Program-made: the position numbers and the translations under genes | Assembly (NCBI GenBank): GCA_050299555.1 | Contig: JBNKWA010000072.1 | Span: 3,648 to 67,647 of the forward strand | Length of the DNA: 64,000 bases | Direction: 5' to 3' | Origin: JBNKWA01 sp050299555 | GTDB taxonomy: Bacteria > Pseudomonadota > Alphaproteobacteria > Rhodobacterales > Rhodobacteraceae | Shown here: positions 17,969 to 26,191 of the stretch, piece by piece | How the letters are laid out: each line of letters begins with the position of its first letter | Numbering within the stretch: position 1 is the stretch's first letter | The notes under the pieces: model-generated | The model's database searches: none | Told to the model about the DNA's origin: nothing | Seen by the model: the letters and a program-made list of their open reading frames with translations, nothing else

Positions 17969-18610
17969 ATGGCCGCCTCGCCCGCGGATACCGTGATTGC
18001 CCTTTACCAGGCCCTTGCCCCGGCCTGGGTCGGCCTGCGCGGCACGGCGCTGACGGAGCGCGGCTGGCTGGATGCGTTCCTCGCCGCGCTGCCGCCGGGG
18101 GGCCGCGACGTTCTCGACCTCGGCTGCGGTTCGGGCGAACCCATGGCCCGCCACCTGATCGCCAACGGCTGCCGGATCACCGGCATCGACGCGGCACCGG
18201 CGATGCTCGATCACGCCCGGGCCGCGTTTCCCGGTCATCGCTGGATCGCCGCCGACATGCGAGCGCTGCCGCCGCTCGGCCGGTTCCACGGGCTGATCGC
18301 CTGGCACAGCTTCTTCCACCTGCGCCCTGCCGACCAGCGCGCCATGTTCGCCACCTTCCGCCGTCTCGCCGCACCGGGCGCGGCGCTGTTGTTCACCACC
18401 GGACCGGCACATGGAGAGGTCGTCGGCGACCTGGAAGGCCAGCCGCTCTATCACGCCAGCCTCGACGGCCGCGAATACCACCAGCTTCTGGACCACGCCG
18501 GCTTCAAGACCGTCCGCCATGTCGCCGAGGATCCCGCCTGCGGCAACGCCACGGTCTGGCTTGCCCGGCAAGCTTCGGAACCGGGGCCACCGGCAACCCC
18601 GGCCCAATAA
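17969..18610 (+). CDS. Class I SAM-dependent methyltransferase
   Basis: 213 residues with the Rossmann-type methyltransferase motifs: motif I VLDLGCGSGEPMARHL, ITGIDAAPAMLDHAR (motif II acidic residue) and IAADMRALP (motif III). GGGAG lies 5 bases before the ATG. It is not clearly joined to its neighbours; a 144-base gap with repeat copy 1 separates it from the TRAP operon. The substrate is unknown. Confidence 0.85.
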   Translation: MAASPADTVIALYQALAPAWVGLRGTALTERGWLDAFLAALPPGGRDVLDLGCGSGEPMARHLIANGCRITGIDAAPAMLDHARAAFPGHRWIAADMRALPPLGRFHGLIAWHSFFHLRPADQRAMFATFRRLAAPGAALLFTTGPAHGEVVGDLEGQPLYHASLDGREYHQLLDHAGFKTVRHVAEDPACGNATVWLARQASEPGPPATPAQ

Positions 18611-18702
18611 CCGGCTTTTGGCGCCGCGCGCTGTGGCGGTTCCCCCCGCGAGGTGCTAAGGGCCGGCTGCAACCCCAACATTGCTGAGCCACGGATGGTG
18701 AG

Positions 18703-19575
18703 ATGACCCGCCTGACATCAGAAGGCAGAAAAGTCGTGGCCGAGATCGCCGCGCGGCACGGCGTGTCCGAAGCGGCGGCCGAGACGCTTCTCGTCGCCGT
18801 CGCGAACGGCCACGGCACCCAGGCGCAATTCGACCACCCCGAGCTTGGCGGCATGGGGCAATGGTCGGCCGGCGGCATGACCATGATCGGCGACATGTTC
18901 AACCACGGCCTCAAGGCCAGGGTCGACGCGCTCTGCAACGAGCTGTCGGGTCTGTTGTCCCGCGATCGGCTCTTCGCGCCGCGCGTCGCCGCCTCGCAAG
19001 GCCAGTCCCAGGGCAGCGGCACCAGCCTGTTCGTTTCCGGCGGCGGCTTTGCGCGCGACTGGTGGCCCGAGGGCCTCGGCGCGCCCTCCTCGACCGGCGC
19101 ACAGAACGACATGCGCTACGCGGTGTTTCCCGAAACCCGTCGCCTGGCCATCGGCATCGGCGACCGGATCGAGGTCTTCGACATCGGCGACCATCAGATC
19201 GGCGGCGTGTCGCAGCAGCAAGGCGGCGACCGGTCGCTGACCTTCGTCAGCCAGCACGGGCTGGTGAAGGTGGCGGACCTGCCCAGGGTCACGCCCGGTG
19301 CCGCGACCGAGCCCGACGCGACCGAACCCGCTGCCCCGGCCGCATCCGGCACCGAACCGCCGATGCCCACGCCGCCGCCCGAGCCTGAATCCAACCCCGG
19401 GCCCGGGCCCGCCCCCGTGGCGGCGACAGCGGCCGGTGACACGCCCAGGCCACCGGCTTCAGCCTCCGCCGAGATCATTTCGCTGATCAGGCAGCTTGCC
19501 GAGCTCAGGGACGGCGGCATCCTGACCGACGCCGAGTTCGAGGCGAAGAAGTCGGACCTGCTGGCGCGCCTCTGA
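18703..19575 (+). CDS. SHOCT-domain protein of unknown function
   Basis: 290 residues. The first 190 residues are globular without a signal peptide (ALCNELSGLLSRDRLF, FARDWWPEGLGAPSSTG). A Pro/Ala/Glu-rich linker (about 200-250) leads to a C-terminal SHOCT domain (LIRQLAELRDGGILTDAEFEAKKSDLL), a short helical module thought to mediate oligomerisation. Function not recognised. Confidence 0.75.
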   Translation: MTRLTSEGRKVVAEIAARHGVSEAAAETLLVAVANGHGTQAQFDHPELGGMGQWSAGGMTMIGDMFNHGLKARVDALCNELSGLLSRDRLFAPRVAASQGQSQGSGTSLFVSGGGFARDWWPEGLGAPSSTGAQNDMRYAVFPETRRLAIGIGDRIEVFDIGDHQIGGVSQQQGGDRSLTFVSQHGLVKVADLPRVTPGAATEPDATEPAAPAASGTEPPMPTPPPEPESNPGPGPAPVAATAAGDTPRPPASASAEIISLIRQLAELRDGGILTDAEFEAKKSDLLARL

Positions 19576-19716
19576 AGCGGCACCGGTTCCCGTCGCGGGG
19601 GCCACGATTGCGGTAGGCACGAGGGGAATTTGCGTCTAGCTTGGCCGAGGCGAGACAGCCCGAAACGGTTCAGCCGCGGGTTGTCTTGGTCCAATCGCAG
19701 GCTCTGGGAGGCTCAC

Positions 19717-19986
19717 ATGAAGGCTGTATCCATCGGTATCGTCGTCGCCATGTTCGGCACACCCCTTTTGGCTGGCTCGCCCGACAATCCCGGCGCCGGA
19801 GGGCAGTTCCTCAAGGACGAGGCGCAGGCCCTGAAGGAAGCGGGAGAGACGGTCGGCGGTTTCCTCAACGAGACGCGCGACGCCGACCCGGACTTCAACC
19901 TCGGCCAGCACATCCAGGAATTCGGGGACGCATTCCTCGGCTCGACCCCGAACCCGGCCAACGACAACGGCCAGGGCAACGACTGA
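19717..19986 (+). CDS. Small secreted protein, unknown
   Basis: 89 residues; signal peptide (cleavage about after PLLAG) and a short acidic, helical mature part ending in an Asn/Asp/Gly-rich tail. GGGAGG 6 bases upstream fixes ATG 19717. No family recognised. It is alone between the SHOCT gene and the convergent degP-like gene. Confidence 0.6.
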   Translation: MKAVSIGIVVAMFGTPLLAGSPDNPGAGGQFLKDEAQALKEAGETVGGFLNETRDADPDFNLGQHIQEFGDAFLGSTPNPANDNGQGND

Positions 19987-20093
19987 CAGGCGGCGAGGAG
20001 CGGCGGAAGGCGTCTCGCGGCGACTTCGGCGCGCCTCGATCGATGATGATGTCGGCGTGAAGCGGCTCAGGGCCGACACTTCGAAACAAGAAA

Positions 20094-20122
20094 GGACCCG
20101 GCCGGTGGGGATGGCCGGGTCC
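20094..20122 (-). terminator. Terminator of the degP-like gene
   Basis: Perfect ten-base stem GGACCCGGCC / GGCCGGGTCC with a nine-base loop. Read on the minus strand it is followed by TTTCTTGTTT, and it lies 36 bases past the protease stop. Confidence 0.8.
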
Positions 20123-20157
20123 TCCAGGCCGTCTCCGGCCCTTGTCTGGGCTGCGGA

Positions 20158-21690
20158 TCAGGCCTTCTCGATCGGCAGCGCCACGAACATGTGGTTGTCG
20201 CCGCGCGCCACCAGCAGCAGCACGTTGTCGCGGCCGTCGACCTCGGCCTCGCGTACCGCCCGGGCGGCGGCGGCAGCGGAATCCACCGCCGTCATGTTCA
20301 CCGACACCACCACGTCGCCCTCGCGCAGGCCCTGCTCGACGGCGGGCGAGGCGGGATCGATGCTGGCGATGACCGCACCGGTCTCGTCCTCCGGCGCACC
20401 GAGCTGCTGGCGCCATTCGGGCGTCAGGTCCGACAGCCCCAGCTTCAGCTCCGGCACCTGCTCCTCGCCGGGCGTGCTGCCGGGCATCGCGGGCGCATTG
20501 CCGTCCAGCGAGGCGGTCTTCTCGGCGGGCATGTTGCCGACATCGACGATGACGTCGATCTCGGTACCGTCGCGCCACACCTTCAGCCCCTCGCGGCTGC
20601 CGGGCTTGGCATCGGCCACCACCCGCGACAGGTCCTTGGGCCCGTCGATCTCGGTCACGCCGTAGCCGATGATCACGTCGCCCTGGCGCAGGCCCGACTT
20701 CGCGGCCGGCGAGTCCGGCACGATCTCGGCCACCAGCGCGCCATGCGGATTCGGCAGGTTCAGCGAATCGGCGATGTCGGGGGTCACCGGCTGCAGCTGC
20801 ACGCCGAGGAAGCCGCGCTCCACCTTGCCGTCCGCCACCAGCTTGGCGACGATCACCTTGGCCATGTCCGACGGGATCGCGAAGCCGACGCCGACATTGC
20901 CGCCCGAGGGCGAGTAGATCGCCGCGTTGACGCCGACCACATGGCCGTAGACATCCAAGAGCGGCCCGCCGGAATTGCCGTGGTTGATCGCCGCATCCAC
21001 CTGCAGGAAGTCGTCATAGGGTCCCGAATGCAGGTCGCGGCCGCGGGCCGAGACGATGCCCGAGGTGGCCGTGGTGCCGACGCCGAACGGGTTGCCGATA
21101 GCCAGGATCGGATCGCCGACCTTCAGCGCCTCGGAATCGCCCCAGGCCACGGTGGGCAGGTCGGTCGCGTCGATCCGCACCACGGCGAGGTCGGTCTTGG
21201 GATCGGTGCCGACCACGGTCCCGGTGAACTCGCGCCCGTCATCCAGCGTCACGGTGATCTTCTGGGCGCCGTCGACGACGTGGTTGTTGGTCACGATCAC
21301 GCCGTCGGGCGAGACGATGAAGCCCGAGCCCAGCGCCATCGCCCGCTGCTGCGGCCGCATCTGCGGCATGCCATTGCCGCCGCCGGGCCCGTTCTCGCCG
21401 AAGAACTGGCGGAAGAACTCGTCGAACGGGGTCTGCGGCATCGGACCGCCACGGCTGGAGACGCGCTCGGGCGCCGCCATCTCGGTGGTGATGGTCACCA
21501 CCGCCGGTCTGGCCTTTTCGACCACCGCGGCGAACGACACCGCGGATGCCAGGGGCTGTTCGGCGGCGGCGTTGTCATTGGCGGCAAGGGCGCCGCGCGC
21601 CAGCGGCACACCGGCCACGGGCAGGGCAAGCAACGCGACGGTCGCCAGGGCGGCCGCGCGGCGGGTGCGGAAGGGAAGCTTGTTGTTCAT
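20158..21690 (-). CDS. Do-family periplasmic serine protease (DegP/DegQ)
   Basis: 510 residues: signal peptide, trypsin-like domain and two PDZ domains (about 280-370 and 430-505). The catalytic triad is visible as H137 (TNNHVV), D167 (KTDLAV) and S240 (HGNSGG). It degrades or refolds damaged envelope proteins. A Met/Gly/Pro-rich loop at about 98-115 lies before the first catalytic segment, as in the LA loop of DegP. Start 21690 is followed by a typical signal peptide and preceded by GGGAA. It is divergent from the SCO1 gene across a 240-base gap in which I see no clear promoter motif. Confidence 0.93.
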   Translation of the reverse strand: MNNKLPFRTRRAAALATVALLALPVAGVPLARGALAANDNAAAEQPLASAVSFAAVVEKARPAVVTITTEMAAPERVSSRGGPMPQTPFDEFFRQFFGENGPGGGNGMPQMRPQQRAMALGSGFIVSPDGVIVTNNHVVDGAQKITVTLDDGREFTGTVVGTDPKTDLAVVRIDATDLPTVAWGDSEALKVGDPILAIGNPFGVGTTATSGIVSARGRDLHSGPYDDFLQVDAAINHGNSGGPLLDVYGHVVGVNAAIYSPSGGNVGVGFAIPSDMAKVIVAKLVADGKVERGFLGVQLQPVTPDIADSLNLPNPHGALVAEIVPDSPAAKSGLRQGDVIIGYGVTEIDGPKDLSRVVADAKPGSREGLKVWRDGTEIDVIVDVGNMPAEKTASLDGNAPAMPGSTPGEEQVPELKLGLSDLTPEWRQQLGAPEDETGAVIASIDPASPAVEQGLREGDVVVSVNMTAVDSAAAAARAVREAEVDGRDNVLLLVARGDNHMFVALPIEKA

Positions 21691-21930
21691 GTCGGTTCCC
21701 GGTTCTTTTCTGGTCAAGCCTGGTGTCGTCCGGGAACATATCGGGTCCCACCTGATGCGAGCGCTGTTGCGAGCGTTCGCGCAGCGCCCGGACGACGACA
21801 GCCATTTGTGTTGCCCTGCGGCCATGGTGAAGCGTTTCGTCGCATCCCTCACCCGAATGTGACGCGCCGTGCGGCCGGTGTGCGCGGATGTCGCCTTGCG
21901 GCACCCGGGCGGTTATGCTCGACCGACGCC

Positions 21931-22566
21931 ATGACCGGAACCACCGCAGACCGCCGCCTCGTCTATGCCGCCGCCGGCGCCATCGCGCTGCTGGTCCTCG
22001 GCAGCGTCCTGGCCATCTATCGCCCCTGGGCACCCGCGGACCGGTTCGCCGCCTGCCGCTCGACCGCCGTCGCCGGCGGCGCCGCCGATATCGGCGGCCC
22101 CTTCAGCCTGATCGACCAGACCGGCGCCCGGGTCACCGACGCCGAGGTCATCGACCGCCCCTCGCTGGTCTATTTCGGCTATTCCTTCTGCCCCGATGTC
22201 TGCCCCACCGACCTGTCGCGGAACGCGCAGGCGGTGGACGCTCTGGCCGAGCACGGGCTCGACGTGAAGCCGGTCTTCATCACCGTCGATCCCGACCGCG
22301 ACACGCCCGAGGCGATGGCCGATTTCGTCGGCTACATGCATGAGAAGATGGTCGGGCTGACCGGCTCGGCGGACGAGATCAAGGCCGCCGCCGACGCCTA
22401 CCGGGTCTACTACGCCAGGCGCGGCTCGGGCGACGACTACCTGATGGACCATACCAGCTACACCTACCTGATGGCACCGGGCCAGGGCATGCTGGAACTG
22501 TTCCGCTCAGACATGCCGGCCGAGGAGATGGCCGACAGGGTCGGCTGCTTCGTCGACCGGCTCTAG
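21931..22566 (+). CDS. SCO1/SenC copper chaperone
   Basis: 211 residues: one N-terminal membrane anchor (about 10-30) and a thioredoxin-like domain facing the periplasm. Copper ligands are C87 and C91 in FCPDVCP and H174 in MDHTSY. It loads or reduces the CuA site of cytochrome c oxidase. The start was chosen at the membrane anchor; the frame is open far upstream but that stretch is antisense to degP. Confidence 0.93.
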   Translation: MTGTTADRRLVYAAAGAIALLVLGSVLAIYRPWAPADRFAACRSTAVAGGAADIGGPFSLIDQTGARVTDAEVIDRPSLVYFGYSFCPDVCPTDLSRNAQAVDALAEHGLDVKPVFITVDPDRDTPEAMADFVGYMHEKMVGLTGSADEIKAAADAYRVYYARRGSGDDYLMDHTSYTYLMAPGQGMLELFRSDMPAEEMADRVGCFVDRL

Positions 22567-22661
22567 GCCGGACCGGCTCTGGGACTGGCGCTTGGCCGAT
22601 CCGCACGGCGGGGCCTTGGCCGTCGGGCCCGCCGCCCGATTGTCCGGTGCCGGTCTCGCGC

Positions 22662-23075
22662 TCAGCCGCCCCCGACCAGGTTCAGCGCCACCGCCGCGCG
22701 GATCAACGCCCGGAACGCCTCGGCGTCGATTGCCTCGCCCTGCCGGATGTCGATGGCGCGCCGGGTGCCGGCATCGAGGCTGGCGTTGAACAGCCCGGCC
22801 GGATCGGGAAGCGCCGCGCCACGGGTAAAGGTCAGCTTCACCTTGTCCTTGTAGGTCTCGCCGGTGCAGACGATGCCGCCATGCTCCCAGACCGGGACCC
22901 CGGCCGGGTTCGAGGGCTTGCGCCACTTCACCGCCTCGACCATCTGCGGATCGGCCTCGCGGATCAGCGCCCGCATCCGCGCCAGCACCGCGCCGCGCCA
23001 GTCCTCGCCCATCGCCGCGATCCTGGCATCCATCTGCCGGGCCGGCGTGTCCTGGTCATCCGCATTCGCCGTCAT
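22662..23075 (-). CDS. DUF1801 protein (second of a tandem pair)
   Basis: 137 residues of the DUF1801/YdhG fold: AVKWRKPSNPAGVPVW, GIVCTGETYKDKVKLTFTRGA. This family is cytosolic, widespread and of unknown biochemical role. It follows another DUF1801 gene by 37 bases on the same strand; the two are diverged paralogues and probably one operon. Start at the first Met before the family core. Confidence 0.85.
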   Translation of the reverse strand: MTANADDQDTPARQMDARIAAMGEDWRGAVLARMRALIREADPQMVEAVKWRKPSNPAGVPVWEHGGIVCTGETYKDKVKLTFTRGAALPDPAGLFNASLDAGTRRAIDIRQGEAIDAEAFRALIRAAVALNLVGGG

Positions 23076-23112
23076 GGTCGCCCCCGATCCTGTCCCTTCC
23101 CGCCGCGCCGGC

Positions 23113-23568
23113 TCAAAGCGTCTCGCCCGGCAGCCGGCTTGCCTGCCGCACCCAGTCCTCAAGCTGCGCCGCATCCATGATGTCGCCCTCGTGGATGTGG
23201 GCATAGCGCACGCGCGGATGCTTGGAGGCCACCGGCGGCACCGGGTCCAGCGACGAACCGCTAAAGAAGGTCAGCTTGAGGTAGCGCTCGAAGCAGTGAC
23301 AGCTCAGGAACCAGCCCTGACCGTCGATGCCGTAGAAGGGCGAGTTCCACTTCACCGCCTTCTTCACTTCGGGAACGCTGCGCACGATCAGCGCGTCGAG
23401 CTCGCGGGCAAGATCGCCCTTCCAGCCCGGCGCCGCAGCGATCCAGGCCGCGACCGGCCCCTCGCCCTCGCCTTTCGGGATCTGCGGGTTGCCCCCCGAC
23501 AGCAGCACCGGCTCCGCGGCCGGGTCCCCGCCGCGCCGCGCTGCCGCCTTCGCCTGCCTGTCCGCCAT
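23113..23568 (-). CDS. DUF1801 protein (first of a tandem pair)
   Basis: 151 residues with the DUF1801 core (KKAVKWNSPFYGIDGQGWFLS, FERYLKLTFFSGSSL). The start at 23568 has GGAG 5 bases upstream. The frame stays open upstream but that part runs through a non-coding repeat region and is not coding-like. Function unknown. Confidence 0.85.
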   Translation of the reverse strand: MADRQAKAAARRGGDPAAEPVLLSGGNPQIPKGEGEGPVAAWIAAAPGWKGDLARELDALIVRSVPEVKKAVKWNSPFYGIDGQGWFLSCHCFERYLKLTFFSGSSLDPVPPVASKHPRVRYAHIHEGDIMDAAQLEDWVRQASRLPGETL

Positions 23569-23774
23569 TGCCGCTCCACCCGAAGGGATTGCATCGCCCC
23601 CCGAAGCCGCCCCGGCTCCGGAAAAGGCCCTGACTCCACTACAAACTAACCCCCGGGGGCGGGTGCGCAAGGGCACCCATGCCCGCCGCCGCACCCCGCC
23701 GACCTGCGCCTTGCCCGCCCGGCCGGCACCTCCAGAGGTCGCTCCCGCACCGCCGGAATGAATGGCGCCGCAAC

Positions 23775-23842
23775 CGTCCCCACCGGCGTTAACACTTTTA
23801 TCGTTTAAAATCATATAGATAACCATGCGTCCCCGTGGGGAC
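23775..23842. repeat. GTCCCC element A
   Basis: Half-site GTCCCCAC (23776), AT-rich spacer, then the palindrome GTCCCCGTGGGGAC (23829-23842). The first 30 bases from 23776 are identical to element G. Confidence 0.75.
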
Positions 23843-23899
23843 ACCTGAAACGGGCTCCCGTTCGCGCCGCCAATCGCGCACCCCTGATCGCGCACCCCC

Positions 23900-23952
23900 G
23901 ATTGCGCCCGGGGCGCGAGGGTGGGCGGGCGGGGAGCGACCCGGGCGCGATC
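23900..23952. repeat. GC-rich palindromic repeat, copy 2
   Basis: GATTGCGCCCGGGG at one end and CCCGGGCGCGATC at the other, with a GGGTGGGCGGGCGGGG core. It lies between elements A and B. Confidence 0.75.
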
Positions 23953-23958
23953 CGGAAC

Positions 23959-24027
23959 CGTCCCCAGAGTGTCCCCACGGGAAATTCAGCGAAATCAGCG
24001 GCTTGACACCCCGTCCCCATGGGGACG
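23959..24027. repeat. GTCCCC element B
   Basis: Two direct GTCCCC half-sites 11 bases apart (23960, 23971), spacer GAAATTCAGCGAAATCAG, then TTGAC and the palindrome GTCCCCATGGGGAC (24013-24026). Confidence 0.78.
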
Positions 24028-24169
24028 CAGCGGGGCCAGGCCGGGTCGCGCCGCCTTCGGGCCCATCGAGGGCCCTCGGCGGCGGTCGCTGGCGCTCCGC
24101 ACCAGGGCCCGAAGGTCTCGCCCCCTGTGCGGGCAGGGTCGCTCCGTTCGACCGATGCGGTTCAAGAGC

Positions 24170-24225
24170 GTCCCCACGCGATTCCGCGCGATTTCAACGC
24201 CTTGCCCCCCCGTCCCCATGGGGAC
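24170..24225. repeat. GTCCCC element C
   Basis: Half-site GTCCCCAC (24170), spacer with GATTTCAACG, TTG and a C-run, then GTCCCCATGGGGAC (24212-24225). Confidence 0.78.
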
Positions 24226-24267
24226 ACCCAAATCAGTGCCCCGTTCGAGGCACAATCGCGCGCCCCT

Positions 24268-24320
24268 GATCGCGTCCGGGGCGCGAGGGTGGGTGGGCGG
24301 GGAGCGGCCCGGGCGCGATC
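24268..24320. repeat. GC-rich palindromic repeat, copy 3
   Basis: GATCGCGTCCGGGG to CCCGGGCGCGATC around a GGGTGGGTGGGCGGGG core; nearly the same as copy 2 and placed the same way, between elements C and D. Confidence 0.75.
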
Positions 24321-24327
24321 CGGAACC

Positions 24328-24395
24328 GTCCCCACAAACGTCCCCACGGGATTTATCACGTTTCCAGCACCTTGACCCCCCGTCCCCATGGGGAC
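24328..24395. repeat. GTCCCC element D
   Basis: Two direct half-sites 12 bases apart (24328, 24340), AT-rich spacer, TTGAC, then GTCCCCATGGGGAC (24382-24395). It ends 15 bases before the stop of the SseB-like gene. Confidence 0.78.
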
Positions 24396-24410
24396 GGGCC
24401 ACAAGCCCGC

Positions 24411-25163
24411 CTATCGCAGCCGCGGCGGCGTCGCCGGGTCGGGCCTTGCCGGCCCCGCCGGCGGCACGTCGAAACGCAGCGCCACCCTGGCCAGCGCCTC
24501 TGGCACCGGGTCGCGAAAGGCGACGTCCACCGCCAGCCCGTCGATGCCCGACAGCGCCACCACCTCGGCCACCATGGCCGCCAGCGCCACCTCGGCCCCC
24601 GGCACCGCACCGGCGACGGTCAGGATCAGCCCCTCGCTGCCATCGGCCCGCGCCGCCCGGGCGAGATAGGCCGCCCTCGCCCGGCCCCGCATCAGCGCCG
24701 TGGCCCGGTCGAGCACCGCAAGCTGCGGCGGGGTCAGCCCGGTGGGCGGCGCGAAGCCCAGCACCCGGGCCTCCGCCGCCGGCGGCGGCGGCACCAGCCG
24801 CGCCAGCCAGGCCAGGGTGGCGACATCGGCGATGGTCTCGGGGCCGCCGGCGCCGATATTGATCCCCAGCGCCACCGGTTCCGCGCCCTCGCTCAAAAGC
24901 GCCGCCAGCCGGCGCCCTGAGATGGAGGCATGCTCGGCCGTCCCGCGGGCCGCGGCCACCAGCCGCGCCGGCGTATCGAAGGCCAGCGCCACCGGCCCGG
25001 CCTCGGTCAGGAAGATCGCCGGCTGGATGCGGCCGCCCTCCGCCGGCCCGTCGAGCAGCAGGAACAGCTCCGCCGACGCCAGCGCACCCAGAAAGCCAAG
25101 CCGGGCGTTGTCGTCGTCCGGCGCGGCGAGCATCGCCGCGCAGGCCCGGTCCAGCGGCGTCAC
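24411..25163 (-). CDS. SseB-family protein
   Basis: 250 residues resembling SseB-type proteins (TPLDRACAAM, RLGFLGALASAELFLLLDG, PAIFLTEAGPVALAFDT). In other bacteria SseB is a rhodanese-neighbour or sigma-modulating protein of poorly known role. The GTG start at 25163 overlaps the stop of the upstream glycosylase-like gene as GTGA, so the pair is translationally coupled. Pro/Ala-rich C-terminus. Confidence 0.7.
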   Translation of the reverse strand: MTPLDRACAAMLAAPDDDNARLGFLGALASAELFLLLDGPAEGGRIQPAIFLTEAGPVALAFDTPARLVAAARGTAEHASISGRRLAALLSEGAEPVALGINIGAGGPETIADVATLAWLARLVPPPPAAEARVLGFAPPTGLTPPQLAVLDRATALMRGRARAAYLARAARADGSEGLILTVAGAVPGAEVALAAMVAEVVALSGIDGLAVDVAFRDPVPEALARVALRFDVPPAGPARPDPATPPRLR

Positions 25164-25762
25164 GGCGACCCCACCAGCGCCGCCACCCGCCGGCGCAGCA
25201 CCGGCAGCAGCTCGGCCTCGAACCATGGGTGCTTCTTCAGCCAGCCGGTATTGCGCCAGGACGGATGCGGCAGCGGGATCACGTCCGGACCGACGGACCG
25301 CCAGTCGCGGACGCAGTCGGTGACGTTGCGGGTCCCCAGATGCCAGCCCTGGGCATGACCGCCGACCAGCAGCGTCAGCTGCACCCGGGGCATGGCCGCC
25401 AGCGCGCCGTGCCGCCAGGTCTCGGCGCACAGCTTCGGCGGCGGCAGGTCGCTACCCTTGCCGTCATAGCCTGGAAAGCAGAACGCCATCGGCAGGATCG
25501 CCACCCGCGCGCGGTCGTAGAAGACGTCGCGTCCGATGCCCATCCAGTCGCGCAGCCTGTCGCCCGAGGGATCGTCGAAGGGCCGGCCGCTCTCGTGCAC
25601 CCTCATCCCCGGCGCCTGCCCGCAGACCAGGAGCGGCGCCGTCGCCGACAGCCAGGGCACCGGCCGCGGCGCATGCGCCGTCGCGGTGGCGGCAAAGCGC
25701 GCCCGGCACAGCGTGCAGCGCGCGATCTCGGCGGTCAGTGCGGCAAGGTCGGGCATCACCAT
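25160..25762 (-). CDS. Uracil-DNA glycosylase-family protein
   Basis: 200 residues with motifs of the family 4/5-like uracil-DNA glycosylase superfamily: CTLCRARF near the N-terminus, GQAPGMRVHESGRPFDDPSGDRL (motif 1 loop) and LPHPSWRN (motif 2). It should remove uracil or a related damaged base from DNA. Only one CxxC pair is visible at the N-terminus, so an iron-sulfur cluster as in classic family 4 is uncertain. The start may be ATG 25762 or ATG 25756; neither has a strong ribosome site. Confidence 0.8.
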   Translation of the reverse strand: MVMPDLAALTAEIARCTLCRARFAATATAHAPRPVPWLSATAPLLVCGQAPGMRVHESGRPFDDPSGDRLRDWMGIGRDVFYDRARVAILPMAFCFPGYDGKGSDLPPPKLCAETWRHGALAAMPRVQLTLLVGGHAQGWHLGTRNVTDCVRDWRSVGPDVIPLPHPSWRNTGWLKKHPWFEAELLPVLRRRVAALVGSP

Positions 25763-25798
25763 CCGACTAGCAGAGCAGCGGGGATGCGCAAGCGCCCC

Positions 25799-25834
25799 TT
25801 GACATAAATACGACGATTCTAGAAATATCGAATA
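25799..25834 (+). promoter_or_regulatory. Promoter/operator region of arsR
   Basis: TTGACA at 25799-25804 is a perfect -35 box. An AT-rich stretch follows with the near-palindrome CGATTCTAGAAATATCG (25814-25830), which would overlap the -10 region and suits an ArsR operator. The arsR ATG is only 5 bases beyond, so the transcript may be leaderless or nearly so. Confidence 0.5.
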
Positions 25835-26191
25835 ATGACGCGAATCGTGCCGCAACCGCTGTCCATCGAGACCGCCGCCCAGGCCTTCGCCGCGCTCGGC
25901 TCCGAGCAGCGACTGGCGGTGCTGCAGGTGCTGGTGGCCGCCGGGCCGGACGGGCTGACCACCGGAGATCTCGGGGCCCGCACCGGCATCGCCGCCTCGA
26001 CGCTCACCCATCACGTGCGCTTCCTCGCCCAGGCCGGACTGGTGACCCAGCGCCGGGCCGGACGGTCGATCATCTGCGCCGCCGCCTTCGAACCGGTCCG
26101 CCGGCTGTCGCAATACCTGCTGCTCAACTGCTGCGCCGAGGCCGCGACCGGACACGAGCACGCCAGCCATTCCCGGGAGACCGCATCGTGA
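25835..26191 (+). CDS. ArsR-family metalloregulator
   Basis: 118 residues with the ArsR winged helix (FAALGSEQRLAVLQVLVAAG, GIAASTLTHHVRFLAQAGLVTQRRAGR). Two adjacent Cys (NCC, about 98-99) and several His in the C-terminal tail (GHEHASH) could bind metal or metalloid. It likely represses itself and the permease that overlaps its stop codon. No ribosome site is visible before the ATG. Confidence 0.88.
   Translation: MTRIVPQPLSIETAAQAFAALGSEQRLAVLQVLVAAGPDGLTTGDLGARTGIAASTLTHHVRFLAQAGLVTQRRAGRSIICAAAFEPVRRLSQYLLLNCCAEAATGHEHASHSRETAS

Larger units (their letters stand above)
23569..24410. other. Gene-free repeat block between DUF1801 and SseB-like genes
   Basis: 842 bases without a credible gene. 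It holds four copies of the GTCCCC element and two GC-rich palindromic repeats, arranged as two tandem composite units (about 23775-24026 and 24170-24395) with a linker at 24027-24169. The AT-rich stretch near 23790-23825 stands out in this genome and could also hold a promoter for the DUF1801 pair. Confidence 0.7.

Noticed and set aside
20191..21930. Long plus-strand frame running into the SCO1 gene
   Set aside because: Antisense to degP; only the last 211 codons are real, starting at the membrane anchor.
24013..24026. GTCCCCATGGGGAC palindrome as a transcription terminator
   Set aside because: No T-tract follows on either strand in any copy, and pairs in the same orientation would be redundant.
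23775..24395. Regularly spaced GTCCCC elements as a CRISPR array
   Set aside because: The repeat contains its own variable AT-rich centre, spacing is irregular (100-190 bases), copies are scattered and no cas genes are present.
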